The notes under the pieces are model-generated. The model saw only the letters and a list, made by a program, of their open reading frames with translations, was not told the origin of the DNA and did no database searches. A stretch of 51,105 bases of DNA from Bacteroidales bacterium UBA2287 (GTDB taxonomy: Bacteria; Bacteroidota; Bacteroidia; Bacteroidales; Tenuifilaceae), in the NCBI GenBank assembly GCA_002345675.1, contig DDWL01000033.1, positions 1 through 51,105 on the forward strand. Direction: 5' to 3'. Below, one piece after another: positions 23,957 through 32,780 of this stretch. The position numbers were made by a program, and so were the translations under genes. How positions within the stretch are numbered: position 1 is the first letter of the stretch; each line of letters begins with the position of its first letter.

Positions 23957-26428
23957 ATGAACCAACAAACCAATCCTGAACTTCAATTAGCAACTGAATT
24001 TGTTCAGTTTACCAATCGTAACGTGTTTTTAACTGGTCGTGCAGGTACAGGAAAAACTACGTTTTTGCATAACCTAAAAAGGAATTCCTCAAAACGGATG
24101 GTAGTTGTTGCCCCAACAGGTGTTGCTGCAATAAATGCGGGAGGAGTTACAATACATTCATTCTTTCAAATGCCCTTTGGGCCATTTATACCAGGTGCAA
24201 AACGTATTGACGATGAAAGTTCGCCGAGTGGTAAGCCTATTTTCAAGCTAAGTCGCGAAAAAATAAACATAATAAAAAGCATCGACCTACTTGTAATCGA
24301 CGAGGTTAGCATGGTGCGAGCCGACCTGCTCGACGGAATTGACGAGGTGCTTCGCAGGTATAAGGTTCGAAGCAAACCCTTTGGTGGCGTTCAACTTCTT
24401 ATGATTGGCGATTTAAATCAGCTGGCACCTGTGGTAAAGGACGAAGAGTGGAGTATGCTTCGAAATCATTACACTACACCATTTTTTTTCGGAAGCCGAG
24501 CATTGCAGCTAACCGACTATGTTAGCATTGAACTCAAGCATATTTTTAGGCAAAGCGATCGCAATTTTATTGAACTTTTAAACAAGGTTCGCGAAAATGC
24601 GCTCGATGCCGAAACCCTAAACCTACTTAACTCTCGATACGTTCCAAACTATGCTGTTAATGCTCCCGATGGATTTATTACGCTTACAACTCATAACTAC
24701 CAAGCCTTAAGTATAAACGAAAAGAAACTGGATGCACTAAAAGGAAACATTGCACATTTTAAAGCCGAAGTTAAGGGCGATTTTCCTGAGTATATGTACC
24801 CAACCGAGTTCGAGCTTGCCCTAAAAGTTGGGGCACAGGTTATGTTTGTGAAAAATCACTCGTCGCCCGAAAAGCTCTACTACAACGGGAAAATTGGAAA
24901 AATTATCGATATTGACGACGATATAATTACTGTTGAATGCCCTGGCGACCTCAGCCCCATTGAAGTTGGAAAAGAGGAGTGGCAAAACTGCAAGTATTCG
25001 CTTAACGAGGCTGCCCTCGAAATTGAGGAATCGGTTATTGGTACATTTTTGCAGCACCCACTTAAGCTTGCATGGGCAATTACAATTCATAAAAGCCAAG
25101 GTTTAACCTTCGAAAAGGCCATAATCGATGCCAAATCGGCTTTTGCATTCGGTCAGGTTTACGTGGCTTTAAGTCGCTGCAAAACCTTTGAGGGACTATT
25201 TTTAAACTCGAAAATAGGGGAGAACAGCATAAAAACCGATGCGAGTATTCGCTCCTTTACTCGCGAAATTGAGGAGAATCAGCCGTCGAAACAAGTGCTT
25301 GCCGACTCGAAGCTAGCCTACGAGCAAATGCTGGTGTTCGAACTGTTCGATTTTGGCTACATTGCTAACGGGCTTAAATTTATAATAAAGCAAGCCAACG
25401 AAAATATTGCAAGCATCGAAGCGAGTTTTATTGAAGCGTTGGAAGGCATTCTGTCACGGTTTAACCTAGAAATATTTGATGTTAACGAGAAGTTTAAATT
25501 TCAGCTTCAGCAGCTATTCTCAACCAAACAGGAAATGGAGTCGAATGCAGTGCTAATCGATAGAATTTCGAAGGCCAGCCAGTACTATGTCGACAAGTTC
25601 GACAACCTTTTGGTGCTCCCAATTAAAGGGCTAAGCATTGAAAGCGATAATAAAACTGTAAAGAAAACTCTTTCCGATTCGCTTAAGCGAATAACCACGG
25701 AAATAGCTACAAAACAACTTTGTTTAACCGAAGCTGCAAAGGGTTTTTCGGTTAAGGGATACTTAAATGCTAAAGTAAAAGGGGCAATAGAGCCTGCACA
25801 CCAAAAGCCCGAACGAAAACCGAAAACTGAATCATCCTACGGAACAGCAGGAGTTCTTTACGGCATACTAAAGCATTGGCGCGACAGTAAAGCCGATGAC
25901 CTAAATGTTAGCGACTTCCTTGTAGTTCCCTATAAAACCTTAAAGCAAATTGCCGAAGTACAGCCCAGTAACATGGCCGAACTTAAAAGAATTAAGGGTT
26001 TAGGCAAAAAAAAGTTAGAACAGTTTGGGAGCGAAATACTCGAGATTGTTCGCGAATACAGAACCAATAAGGGTCTCGCAATTTCAGCTGAAATTGATGA
26101 ACCAGAGCCAGAAACAAAAGCAAAACCGCCAAAAGTGAGCTCGAAGGAGCAAAGTTTTCAACTTTTTAAAGAGGGCAAATCGGTTGAGGAAATTGCACGC
26201 ATTCGGAATTTTTCTACAGGAACCATCGAAGGGCATTTAGTACCGTATGTCGTAAGTGGCGATATTGACATTGAAAAACTAGTTTCGCCCAGTAAAATAA
26301 AAGCAGTAACCAAGTACTTCGAAACAGCTACTACAGCCTCGTTAGGTGATGCAAAAGCGTCACTTGGCGACAATTATAGCTACAGTGAAATAAAGTTAGT
26401 TATAGCTTGGCTAAATAAAAACAAATAA
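23957..26428 (+). CDS. Pif1/RecD-like helicase with HRDC and helicase-HTH domains
   Basis: 823 residues. Residues 20 to about 430 are a superfamily 1 helicase core: Walker A GRAGTGKTT (27-35), APTGVAAINAGGVTIHSFF, Walker B LLVIDEVSMV, GDLNQLAPV, and late motifs WAITIHKSQGLTFEKAI and GQVYVALSRCK. An HRDC-like domain follows (about 640-700: VPYKTLKQIAEVQPSNMAEL, RIKGLGKKKLEQFG), then a C-terminal helicase-type helix-turn-helix (about 730-780: SFQLFKEGKSVEEIARIRNF). Probably unwinds DNA in replication or repair. The layout is common in Bacteroidota. A shared hairpin terminator ends the gene. Confidence 0.92.
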   Translation: MNQQTNPELQLATEFVQFTNRNVFLTGRAGTGKTTFLHNLKRNSSKRMVVVAPTGVAAINAGGVTIHSFFQMPFGPFIPGAKRIDDESSPSGKPIFKLSREKINIIKSIDLLVIDEVSMVRADLLDGIDEVLRRYKVRSKPFGGVQLLMIGDLNQLAPVVKDEEWSMLRNHYTTPFFFGSRALQLTDYVSIELKHIFRQSDRNFIELLNKVRENALDAETLNLLNSRYVPNYAVNAPDGFITLTTHNYQALSINEKKLDALKGNIAHFKAEVKGDFPEYMYPTEFELALKVGAQVMFVKNHSSPEKLYYNGKIGKIIDIDDDIITVECPGDLSPIEVGKEEWQNCKYSLNEAALEIEESVIGTFLQHPLKLAWAITIHKSQGLTFEKAIIDAKSAFAFGQVYVALSRCKTFEGLFLNSKIGENSIKTDASIRSFTREIEENQPSKQVLADSKLAYEQMLVFELFDFGYIANGLKFIIKQANENIASIEASFIEALEGILSRFNLEIFDVNEKFKFQLQQLFSTKQEMESNAVLIDRISKASQYYVDKFDNLLVLPIKGLSIESDNKTVKKTLSDSLKRITTEIATKQLCLTEAAKGFSVKGYLNAKVKGAIEPAHQKPERKPKTESSYGTAGVLYGILKHWRDSKADDLNVSDFLVVPYKTLKQIAEVQPSNMAELKRIKGLGKKKLEQFGSEILEIVREYRTNKGLAISAEIDEPEPETKAKPPKVSSKEQSFQLFKEGKSVEEIARIRNFSTGTIEGHLVPYVVSGDIDIEKLVSPSKIKAVTKYFETATTASLGDAKASLGDNYSYSEIKLVIAWLNKNK

Positions 26429-26456
26429 AAAAGGGTGCTTGTTCAGCACCCTTTTT
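26428..26456. terminator. Bidirectional terminator between helicase and beta-helix lipoprotein
   Basis: AAAAAGGGTGC (26428-26438) pairs with GCACCCTTTTT (26446-26456). It is flanked by A and T runs and lies between two convergent genes. Confidence 0.88.
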
Positions 26457-26473
26457 CTGTTTAACTAAATTTA

Positions 26474-27604
26474 CTAATTCACACTATGCACATTTGCCCA
26501 AGCGTTTCCTGTAAAAATATTGCTTAAATTGGACCAAATGCTATTACTTGAGTAAATTCCATACCCACTTGAATTACGAATAGTACAATTTTCAATTGTA
26601 AAGCCATTTAATTCGTACAGGTTTAGGTTTGCTCTGTCGTAATCTTTACCTGCGTATTCAACAATGCAGTACTTCATTTTTGAGTTCGACGATAAATTAG
26701 AGTAAAAGTACAAACCGTACCATGCTCCAGGTGCAGGCGATGATGCGGCAGTAGTAAATACTATTGGTTTTTCCAAAGTGCCAACAGCGGTAAAGGTTGT
26801 ATTGTTATTCTTCCCAAATTCGATATCACCATTTGCATTAAATTTAATAGTAACACCAGGCATTAGGGTAAATGCATTGTCTATGTCTAGCGGACTTTCT
26901 AAATAGTAAGGTACTGTTTGCTCTTTCCATAAAACAGGTTCTTCAATTTGGCTGTAGTTAACAAGAATTCCATAGTTACTTCCGCATGTAATTTGGTTTC
27001 CTTCGCCAATTGTATGAACTCCCTTAGCATTAATACTTATGGCATGAGTTCCAATGTCCTCAATTGTATTTCCTGTAAATAGCACAAAACCCTCTGTCGA
27101 CTTAATACCTATTTTTTTAGCGTATTTTACTGTACAATTTATCATAGTCATTTTAGCTTCAACAGATATTGCTTCAGAATCGTATTGCCCAGCATACTTA
27201 ACCTCGCAGTAACTCATACTCGAATTGGAAAGCGTGTTGCTGTAAAACCATAATCCCCACCATGCTCCGGGAGCAGGAGTTGCCGAATTTGATGTGAAAA
27301 TAATTGGCTTTTCGGGAGTTCCATTGGCTATAAAAGTTACATTGTTGTGTTGCCCAACCGATAAGTATGCCCCAGCCGAAAATTTAATAGTTGTGCCAGG
27401 CTCAATAGTTAAAGTTGTACCATCAATATTAATAGACGTTTCAACAATGTAGGTGTTCGATGCTAACCAAACGGTTGGTGTAGTTATATCAGAGTTTACT
27501 AATACAATATTATCCTCTGAATCGTCGTCGGGATTAAATAAATCGCACGAAGGAAGGGTTGCTGTTAAAGCTAAGAGCATTAGGCAAATAAATTGTTTTT
27601 TCAT
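26474..27604 (-). CDS. Right-handed beta-helix lipoprotein with internal duplication
   Basis: 376 residues. The lipobox is LPSC (Cys about residue 20), followed by an acidic linker (DDDSED). Two similar halves follow. Residues about 55-135 contain LTIEPGTTIKFSAG, GTPEKPIIFTSN and PAPGAWWGLWFYSN with YCEVKYAGQ. Residues about 245-330 contain FTLMPGVTIKFNAN, GTLEKPIVFTTA and PAPGAWYGLYFYSN with YCIVEYAGK. Short strand repeats (MINCTVKYA, IENCTIRNS) indicate a parallel beta-helix like that of carbohydrate-binding or lyase proteins. No catalytic residues could be assigned; a surface-exposed binding role is possible. Confidence 0.85.
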   Translation of the reverse strand: MKKQFICLMLLALTATLPSCDLFNPDDDSEDNIVLVNSDITTPTVWLASNTYIVETSINIDGTTLTIEPGTTIKFSAGAYLSVGQHNNVTFIANGTPEKPIIFTSNSATPAPGAWWGLWFYSNTLSNSSMSYCEVKYAGQYDSEAISVEAKMTMINCTVKYAKKIGIKSTEGFVLFTGNTIEDIGTHAISINAKGVHTIGEGNQITCGSNYGILVNYSQIEEPVLWKEQTVPYYLESPLDIDNAFTLMPGVTIKFNANGDIEFGKNNNTTFTAVGTLEKPIVFTTAASSPAPGAWYGLYFYSNLSSNSKMKYCIVEYAGKDYDRANLNLYELNGFTIENCTIRNSSGYGIYSSNSIWSNLSNIFTGNAWANVHSVN

Positions 27605-27806
27605 CTTTTTTAGGGTTAATTGTTTATACTATTGGTTAATTGTTTAACTTTTAATTGCCATTATTAAAATTAAAGTCGGATTTGTATTACAAAGATAGTT
27701 CCAAAAAATTTTAAATCTTATCCTTTAAAAAGAGGATTTTTATGAATATATACAAAATAATGAACAGAGTTTTATTTTATTTTATTTTTTCCAAACCAAC
27801 AATTAG

Positions 27807-27837
27807 TTGACTTTAATTGGATTATACATTACTTTTG
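27807..27837 (+). promoter_or_regulatory. Promoter of the SRPBCC/GyrI-like gene
   Basis: TTG (27807-27809), a 20-base spacer, then TACTTTTG (27830-27837), a full TAnnTTTG match 24 bases before the ATG at 27862. Confidence 0.7.
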
Positions 27838-27861
27838 AATTAAACTAAAACCTTCATCAAT

Positions 27862-28866
27862 ATGAAAATTGTGAAATCGATTTTAATAATTGTAGTCGCA
27901 ATTATTGCCATACTGTTAGTTGTTACTGCTTTTTTACCTAAAGAACGCACGTTTAGCCAATCAATTAACATCGAAAAATCGCCAAGGCTAATTTTTGCCC
28001 AACTTAACAGCATGAAGAACTGGGAAAACTGGTCGCCTTTTCAGGAGGCCGACCCCGAAATGACCTCGGAGTACTCAGGTCCCGATTTTGGTGTTGGCTC
28101 TCGCCAAGATTGGAAAAGTAAAGTAAATGGCGATGGTTATATGGTAATTGTTGAAAGCATTGGAAACGAAAAAGTTGTTTACGACCTCGACTTGGGAATG
28201 GGCGCAATTTATCCCAATTGGTTTACTTTAGAACGTAATCCCGAAGCTGTAATAGTAACTTGGGGAGTTGAAATGAAAGATTTGAGTTACCCAATGGGAC
28301 GACTAATGATGACAATTTTTAGTGGGCAAATGGACAAGGTGTTTGTTAAAGGTTTGGAAAACCTTAAAAAATATCTTGACGAGCAACCTGCCGATTGCTA
28401 TACTGGGGCAATTGAAGTTGTCGACGTTCCTAGTCGACTGGTTCTTGCGACTTCGAAAACTGTTATTGCCAGTGGAATTGAAGTTTTTTTACAGCAATCG
28501 TTTGGTGCGCTTACGCAGGTTGCAAAAAGCAACAAGTTGCAAATAGTAGGTTTCCCAATTGCAATTTATGAGGGCGACGAAACGTCGGTGGAGTGGGGTG
28601 TAACTGCTGTTTTGCCAGTAAGTAGTGTTCCTTTAAAACTTCCTGAGGGAATAGTAAAAATGGAGCTACCCCAAACCAAGGCAGTTTGCGTTATTCATTC
28701 GGGAGCCTATAATACAGTTGGCGATACTTACTACAAACTAATTGACCAAATTATGGTTAATGGCATGGAAATTACTGGCGACTCGTGGGAAGAATACATA
28801 ACCAACCCTGAATTAAACAAGGATCCAATGCAGCTGCAAACTAAAATTTGCTTCCCAATTAAGTAA
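27862..28866 (+). CDS. SRPBCC-domain protein fused to a GyrI-like effector-binding domain
   Basis: 334 residues. An N-terminal membrane anchor (SILIIVVAIIAILLVVTAFL) is followed by a START/SRPBCC domain, about 32-175: INIEKSPRLIFAQLNSMKNW, ENWSPFQEADPEM, GVGSRQDWKS. A GyrI-like (AraC effector-binding) domain fills about 185-334: VVDVPSRLVLATS, TKAVCVIHSGAYNTVGDTYY, and the ending PMQLQTKICFPIK. Such two-domain anchored proteins are common in Bacteroidota. They probably bind a small hydrophobic ligand; no enzyme activity is established. Own promoter and terminator, so monocistronic. Confidence 0.88.
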   Translation: MKIVKSILIIVVAIIAILLVVTAFLPKERTFSQSINIEKSPRLIFAQLNSMKNWENWSPFQEADPEMTSEYSGPDFGVGSRQDWKSKVNGDGYMVIVESIGNEKVVYDLDLGMGAIYPNWFTLERNPEAVIVTWGVEMKDLSYPMGRLMMTIFSGQMDKVFVKGLENLKKYLDEQPADCYTGAIEVVDVPSRLVLATSKTVIASGIEVFLQQSFGALTQVAKSNKLQIVGFPIAIYEGDETSVEWGVTAVLPVSSVPLKLPEGIVKMELPQTKAVCVIHSGAYNTVGDTYYKLIDQIMVNGMEITGDSWEEYITNPELNKDPMQLQTKICFPIK

Positions 28867-28941
28867 TCCTAACTAAACCCTTCGGGATTTGCGTGAAACT
28901 TTTATTGCAGCTGAATAGTTACAAGTAATTAAATTCATTAT

Positions 28942-28980
28942 AAAAGTCCTTATAGCAATAGGTTATAGGGACTTTTTTTT
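28942..28980 (+). terminator. Intrinsic terminator
   Basis: AAAAGTCCTTATA (28942-28954) pairs with TATAGGGACTTTT (28964-28976), one G-T pair, followed by a T-run to 28980. Ends the 27862-28866 transcript. Confidence 0.85.
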
Positions 28981-29062
28981 ATATTGAACAAATAGTGTAT
29001 TAAAGCGTTTTAAAAAATTGCACTTCAATCAATTCTTTTGTAAAACCATTAAAAATTTAAAC

Positions 29063-29707
29063 ATGTCAGTACTAGTTGGAAAAAAAGCACCCGAGTTCAA
29101 AGCAAAAGCAGTTGTAAAGGGACACGAAATTGTTGAAGAGTTTTCGCTCGCACAATTTATAGGCAAAAAGCATGTGGTATTCTACTTTTACCCTGCCGAC
29201 TTTACCTTCGTTTGTCCTACCGAAATTATTGCCTTTCAGGACAAGATAAGTGAATTTGAAAAGAGAAATACCGTTGTTGTTGGCTGCTCAGTCGACAGTG
29301 AATTTTCGCACTGGAAGTGGCTTCAAACCGAACAACGTGAAGGTGGGATTAAGGGGGTAACCTACCCATTGGTTTCCGACTTAGCAAAAACCATTTCCGA
29401 AAATTTCGATGTGCTTGCTGGTTCTTACGAATATGATGAGAACGGCCATGCTCAGTTCTTTGGAACGCCACAATCGTACCGAGGACTTTTTATAATCGAT
29501 AAAAAAGGGGTTGTTCGCCATCAACTTGTTAACGATATGCCCATTGGCCGCAGTGTCGACGAGGTTTTAAGGATTGTTGATGCTCTCCAGTTTTTCGAAG
29601 AAAATGGTGAAGTTTGCCCAGCCAACTGGCATAAAGGCGATAAAGCAATGAAACCCACACAGGAATCGGTAAGCGAATACCTTGCTAAACAATATACATT
29701 CATTTAG
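29063..29707 (+). CDS. 2-Cys peroxiredoxin (AhpC/TSA family)
   Basis: The ATG at 29063 gives the normal 214-residue protein MSVLVGKKAPEF; the frame upstream to 29018 is not family-like. The peroxidatic cysteine is C51 in YPADFTFVCPTE; the resolving cysteine is C185 in NGEVCPANWHKG near the C-terminus. TPQSYRGLFIIDKKGVVRHQ is also conserved. It reduces peroxides using thioredoxin or AhpF. No ahpF gene lies beside it. A terminator follows directly. Typical 2-Cys class seems clear; the reductant is not. Confidence 0.94.
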   Translation: MSVLVGKKAPEFKAKAVVKGHEIVEEFSLAQFIGKKHVVFYFYPADFTFVCPTEIIAFQDKISEFEKRNTVVVGCSVDSEFSHWKWLQTEQREGGIKGVTYPLVSDLAKTISENFDVLAGSYEYDENGHAQFFGTPQSYRGLFIIDKKGVVRHQLVNDMPIGRSVDEVLRIVDALQFFEENGEVCPANWHKGDKAMKPTQESVSEYLAKQYTFI

Positions 29708-29711
29708 AAGT

Positions 29712-29749
29712 AAAAAAAGAGGGGGTTATTTTAACCCCTCTTTTTTTTT
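29712..29749. terminator. Bidirectional terminator after peroxiredoxin
   Basis: AAAAAAAGAGGGG (29712-29724) pairs with CCCCTC plus T-run (29735-29749), with a small inner stem. It lies between two convergent genes. Confidence 0.88.
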
Positions 29750-29784
29750 ACTCAATATGTTAAATACTGAAATATTGCAACAAG

Positions 29785-31089
29785 TTATTTTTTTAATGGA
29801 TCACAAGCTCCTGTAGCTGAGTTACAAGTTCCATCAGGACAAACCACAGGAGTTCCAATGCAATTACAAAACTCATCGTACTCGTCTCCCATAGTACATA
29901 AATCACCGTCGTTACAAGCTGAACCAACTATGCATGATGAATCACAAGCATCGCCTATACCATTGCCATTTACGTCGGACTGTGACGGATTGTAAATGGT
30001 TGGGCAATTATCAATTTCGTTTAAAACACCATCATTATCCATGTCATCGTCGCAAGCATCACCAATGCCATCACCGTCAGTATCTTTCTGGGTGGAGTTT
30101 GGGAAATAAGGGCAATTATCGTCATCGTTTGGCACTCCATCGGCATCAATATCAGTATCACAAGCGTCACCAACATCATCCATGTCCATATCCTCTTGAT
30201 TGGGGTTATATATGGTAGGGCAATTATCAATATCATCGGGTACTCCATCGCCATCAATATCATTGCAGGCATCGCCAACGCCGTTTTCATCTTCATCTTC
30301 CTGAAGAGGGTTTGGCGTTAAGGGGCAGTTGTCGCAAACGTCGCCAACGTCATCTAAGTCAGCATCTTCCTGAGTGGGATTGGCTATGTATGGGCAATTG
30401 TCGAGGTAATTTAGAATACCGTCAAGGTCATAGTCATTACAATCGTCAGAGTTCGATATGTCATTGTCATCGCAATCTATAAGACCATCGCAGTCGTTAT
30501 CAACTCCGTCAATTACTTCAACAGCACTTGGGTTTAAATTTGGGTTTAAATCGTTGCAGTCGGTCGGGTTTTCAACGTAACCATCGGGTGCTACAGGAGC
30601 CAATACTGCTGAATACTTATCGCCAAAGCCATCGCCATCTCTATCGGCCCAAAAAAACTGAAATTCGGGTTTATTGTTAATATTTTCATACTCTACAGCT
30701 AATGCACTTCCAGCGGTATTTGCATGATAAGCATATGGAACACTTAACATTTGGGTAGTACCTAATAATACGCCATTAACCGAAATGGATAGAAAATAGG
30801 GAGGAGTTGACCAGTTGATGGACTGAAAATCAACTGTATTAATGGATCCAATTGAAATGTTAACTAATCCCTGCGAATTAGTTGTAACGTTATGTGTTTC
30901 GGTAAATACTTCAGTACCTGCAGCCGATTCGTGTAAAACGGAGAAAATAAGTTCCACATTCTCTTCGGGTAGTACAACACCCGATGCATTGCGAATAATT
31001 GCTTGGTAATTAATTTGGCTGGGTACTTGACCCACCATGCTTAACCCCACAAATAAAAGGGGAAACATAAGTGCCATTAGTTTTTTCAT
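29785..31089 (-). CDS. Secreted thrombospondin type-3 repeat protein with MopE-like motif
   Basis: 434 residues. The signal peptide ends in LSMVGQ. Residues 24 to about 135 form a beta-domain often seen at the start of Bacteroidota surface proteins (PSQINYQAIIRNASGVVLPE, TTQMLSVPYAYHA). Residues about 148-205 resemble the MopE-type metal-binding motif (DRDGDGFGD ... PTDCNDLNPNLNP ... DGVDNDCDG). Five thrombospondin type-3 repeats follow (DxDxDGxxDxxDNCP ... NPxQxDxDxDxxGDAC), which bind calcium and stiffen the chain. The tail is cysteine-rich (FCNCIGTPVVCPDGTC). No type IX sorting domain was recognised. Probably a calcium-stabilised surface stalk; partners unknown. Confidence 0.88.
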   Translation of the reverse strand: MKKLMALMFPLLFVGLSMVGQVPSQINYQAIIRNASGVVLPEENVELIFSVLHESAAGTEVFTETHNVTTNSQGLVNISIGSINTVDFQSINWSTPPYFLSISVNGVLLGTTQMLSVPYAYHANTAGSALAVEYENINNKPEFQFFWADRDGDGFGDKYSAVLAPVAPDGYVENPTDCNDLNPNLNPSAVEVIDGVDNDCDGLIDCDDNDISNSDDCNDYDLDGILNYLDNCPYIANPTQEDADLDDVGDVCDNCPLTPNPLQEDEDENGVGDACNDIDGDGVPDDIDNCPTIYNPNQEDMDMDDVGDACDTDIDADGVPNDDDNCPYFPNSTQKDTDGDGIGDACDDDMDNDGVLNEIDNCPTIYNPSQSDVNGNGIGDACDSSCIVGSACNDGDLCTMGDEYDEFCNCIGTPVVCPDGTCNSATGACDPLKK

Positions 31090-31179
31090 TTAGGTGGAAG
31101 GTTTTTAGGGTTATAAAAAGTAGTAATTAAAGCTAATGTATACTATTTTAACATAAAAAAGAACTGTAAGGAAGAATAT

Positions 31180-32778
31180 TTAAAAGGGAAATTCCTCTAA
31201 AGTCGATTTGCGTGGCCCTTCGTCAATGGCTTCGGGTAGTTCGGCAATGCCATGCTCAATGTTTCCGTTTACATAAATTGCTTTGTAAGGAGTAGTAGGG
31301 CAGGCGTATTCGCAAGCTCCACAGCCAATGCAAAGTTCGTTTCGCACTTCTGGGAAATATAGCCCTCCAAAAGGAACCATATGCACAGCCTTTGTGGGGC
31401 AATGCTCGGAGCAAGCTCCGCATTCGGTACCGTCGACTTGAACAATGCAGTTTCCACGATGAAAACGGGCAATACCAAGTTGCGTTCGCTTTTTAGTTTC
31501 TAAAACTAAGGGTTTAATTGCACCCGTGGGACAAACATCGCCGCAGCGAGTGCACTCGTAGTTGCAAAAACCCGAACGAAAGTCCATGTGCGGTTGCATA
31601 ATACCCCAAAGGCCATACTCTTTAACCGAAGGTTGAAGTACATGTGTTGGACAGGCCGAAACGCACAAATGGCAGGCTGTGCATGCTTTTGTGAAATCGG
31701 GAAAATTACTTGAGCCCGGCGGAGTAATTGGTGCTTTACGGCTATTTTTGCGCTTACCTGCCCTGCTACTGCCTTCGGGTTGGCTATTTTCAGTACTACT
31801 ATTTTGTGCCAGTGTTCTTAGAGGTTTAAGTAGGTACGAAGCGCTTGCAATTCCTATTGCAGTTACAAAAAACTTTCGTCTCGACTCATCGACGATGATT
31901 TCTTCTTGCTGCTTCGGTTTTGGTTGCCATGCAAACTTATACCCAATTCCTCCCTCTTTACACGAACCAATACAGTTGTAACAAGCAACGCATCGCGAAA
32001 AGTCGATGTTTTTCAACTCAATATCAATGCAACTTGCCTTGCAGTCTCTAGCGCATCGCTTGCACGAAGTACATGCACTCTCGTTAATTACAAGTTTAAA
32101 AATGGAGTACCGCGAGGCAATGCTTAGTATTGCCCCAACAGGGCAAAGGGTGTTGCAGAAAATACGACCTAATCGCCATGCTAAAACTATAACTATAAAT
32201 GTTATTGCACCAGTTATAATCAAACTACTTAGGGGCATGCCAACAAAGGTAACCTGATGCAGAGCGTAGCTGTTAAACAATCCTAAAATCTTAACGCCAA
32301 CGTTGTTTAGCCAAAAGTAAACTGGACGAACTAAGTCGGAGAAAATTCGCCCAGCAATGCTGTAAGGTTCTACTAAATTCAAAAGAAAAAGCCAACCCGA
32401 AATTGCAAAACCAACTACTACAGCCAGAAATGTGTAGCGTATCCAGTTCCAAGGTTTAAGGTATTTATAGCGAGGACTTTTAATTCGAATTCGCGAAATA
32501 AAATCTTGAAAAATACCTAATGGACAAAGCGCTGAGCAGTAAATTCTTCCAAATAGTAAAGTGAGAAGTATAACTATAATATATCCCGTTGCAGCAATGC
32601 CGCCAAATTTTAAAAATTGAATTAGCGAAGGGGTAAACTGAAAGTATAGAAGACTTTTTATGAAACTGGGCGAAAGTGTGCTGCTAAAATCGATAAAGGC
32701 AAATCCAAAAAGGACAATATATATTGTTGCAATAATCCTTCGGAAGTTTTTAAGGCTAAGTAAACCGACTATATTCAT
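31180..32778 (-). CDS. NapH/NapG-like fused membrane polyferredoxin
   Basis: 532 residues. The first ~210 are a NapH/MauN-type membrane domain with several hydrophobic helices and two CxxxCP loops (YCSALCPLGIFQDF, FCNTLCPVGAILS). Two [4Fe-4S] motifs follow (CTSCKRCARDCKASC, CVACYNCIGSCKEGG). Near residue 305 comes a second Tat-like signal, RRKFFVTAIGIASASYLL. The C-terminal part has four more clusters (CTACHLCVSACP, CNYECTRCGDVCP, CGACSEHCP, CIGCGACEYACP). This looks like NapH joined to an exported NapG-type ferredoxin. It probably moves electrons between quinol and a periplasmic acceptor. It lies 2 bases from the DUF362 gene. Confidence 0.88.
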   Translation of the reverse strand: MNIVGLLSLKNFRRIIATIYIVLFGFAFIDFSSTLSPSFIKSLLYFQFTPSLIQFLKFGGIAATGYIIVILLTLLFGRIYCSALCPLGIFQDFISRIRIKSPRYKYLKPWNWIRYTFLAVVVGFAISGWLFLLNLVEPYSIAGRIFSDLVRPVYFWLNNVGVKILGLFNSYALHQVTFVGMPLSSLIITGAITFIVIVLAWRLGRIFCNTLCPVGAILSIASRYSIFKLVINESACTSCKRCARDCKASCIDIELKNIDFSRCVACYNCIGSCKEGGIGYKFAWQPKPKQQEEIIVDESRRKFFVTAIGIASASYLLKPLRTLAQNSSTENSQPEGSSRAGKRKNSRKAPITPPGSSNFPDFTKACTACHLCVSACPTHVLQPSVKEYGLWGIMQPHMDFRSGFCNYECTRCGDVCPTGAIKPLVLETKKRTQLGIARFHRGNCIVQVDGTECGACSEHCPTKAVHMVPFGGLYFPEVRNELCIGCGACEYACPTTPYKAIYVNGNIEHGIAELPEAIDEGPRKSTLEEFPF

Positions 32779-32780
32779 TG

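Noticed and set aside
29934..30296. His- and Met-rich frames opposite or within the thrombospondin repeat gene
   Set aside because: Produced by the Asp-rich repeat codons read in other frames.
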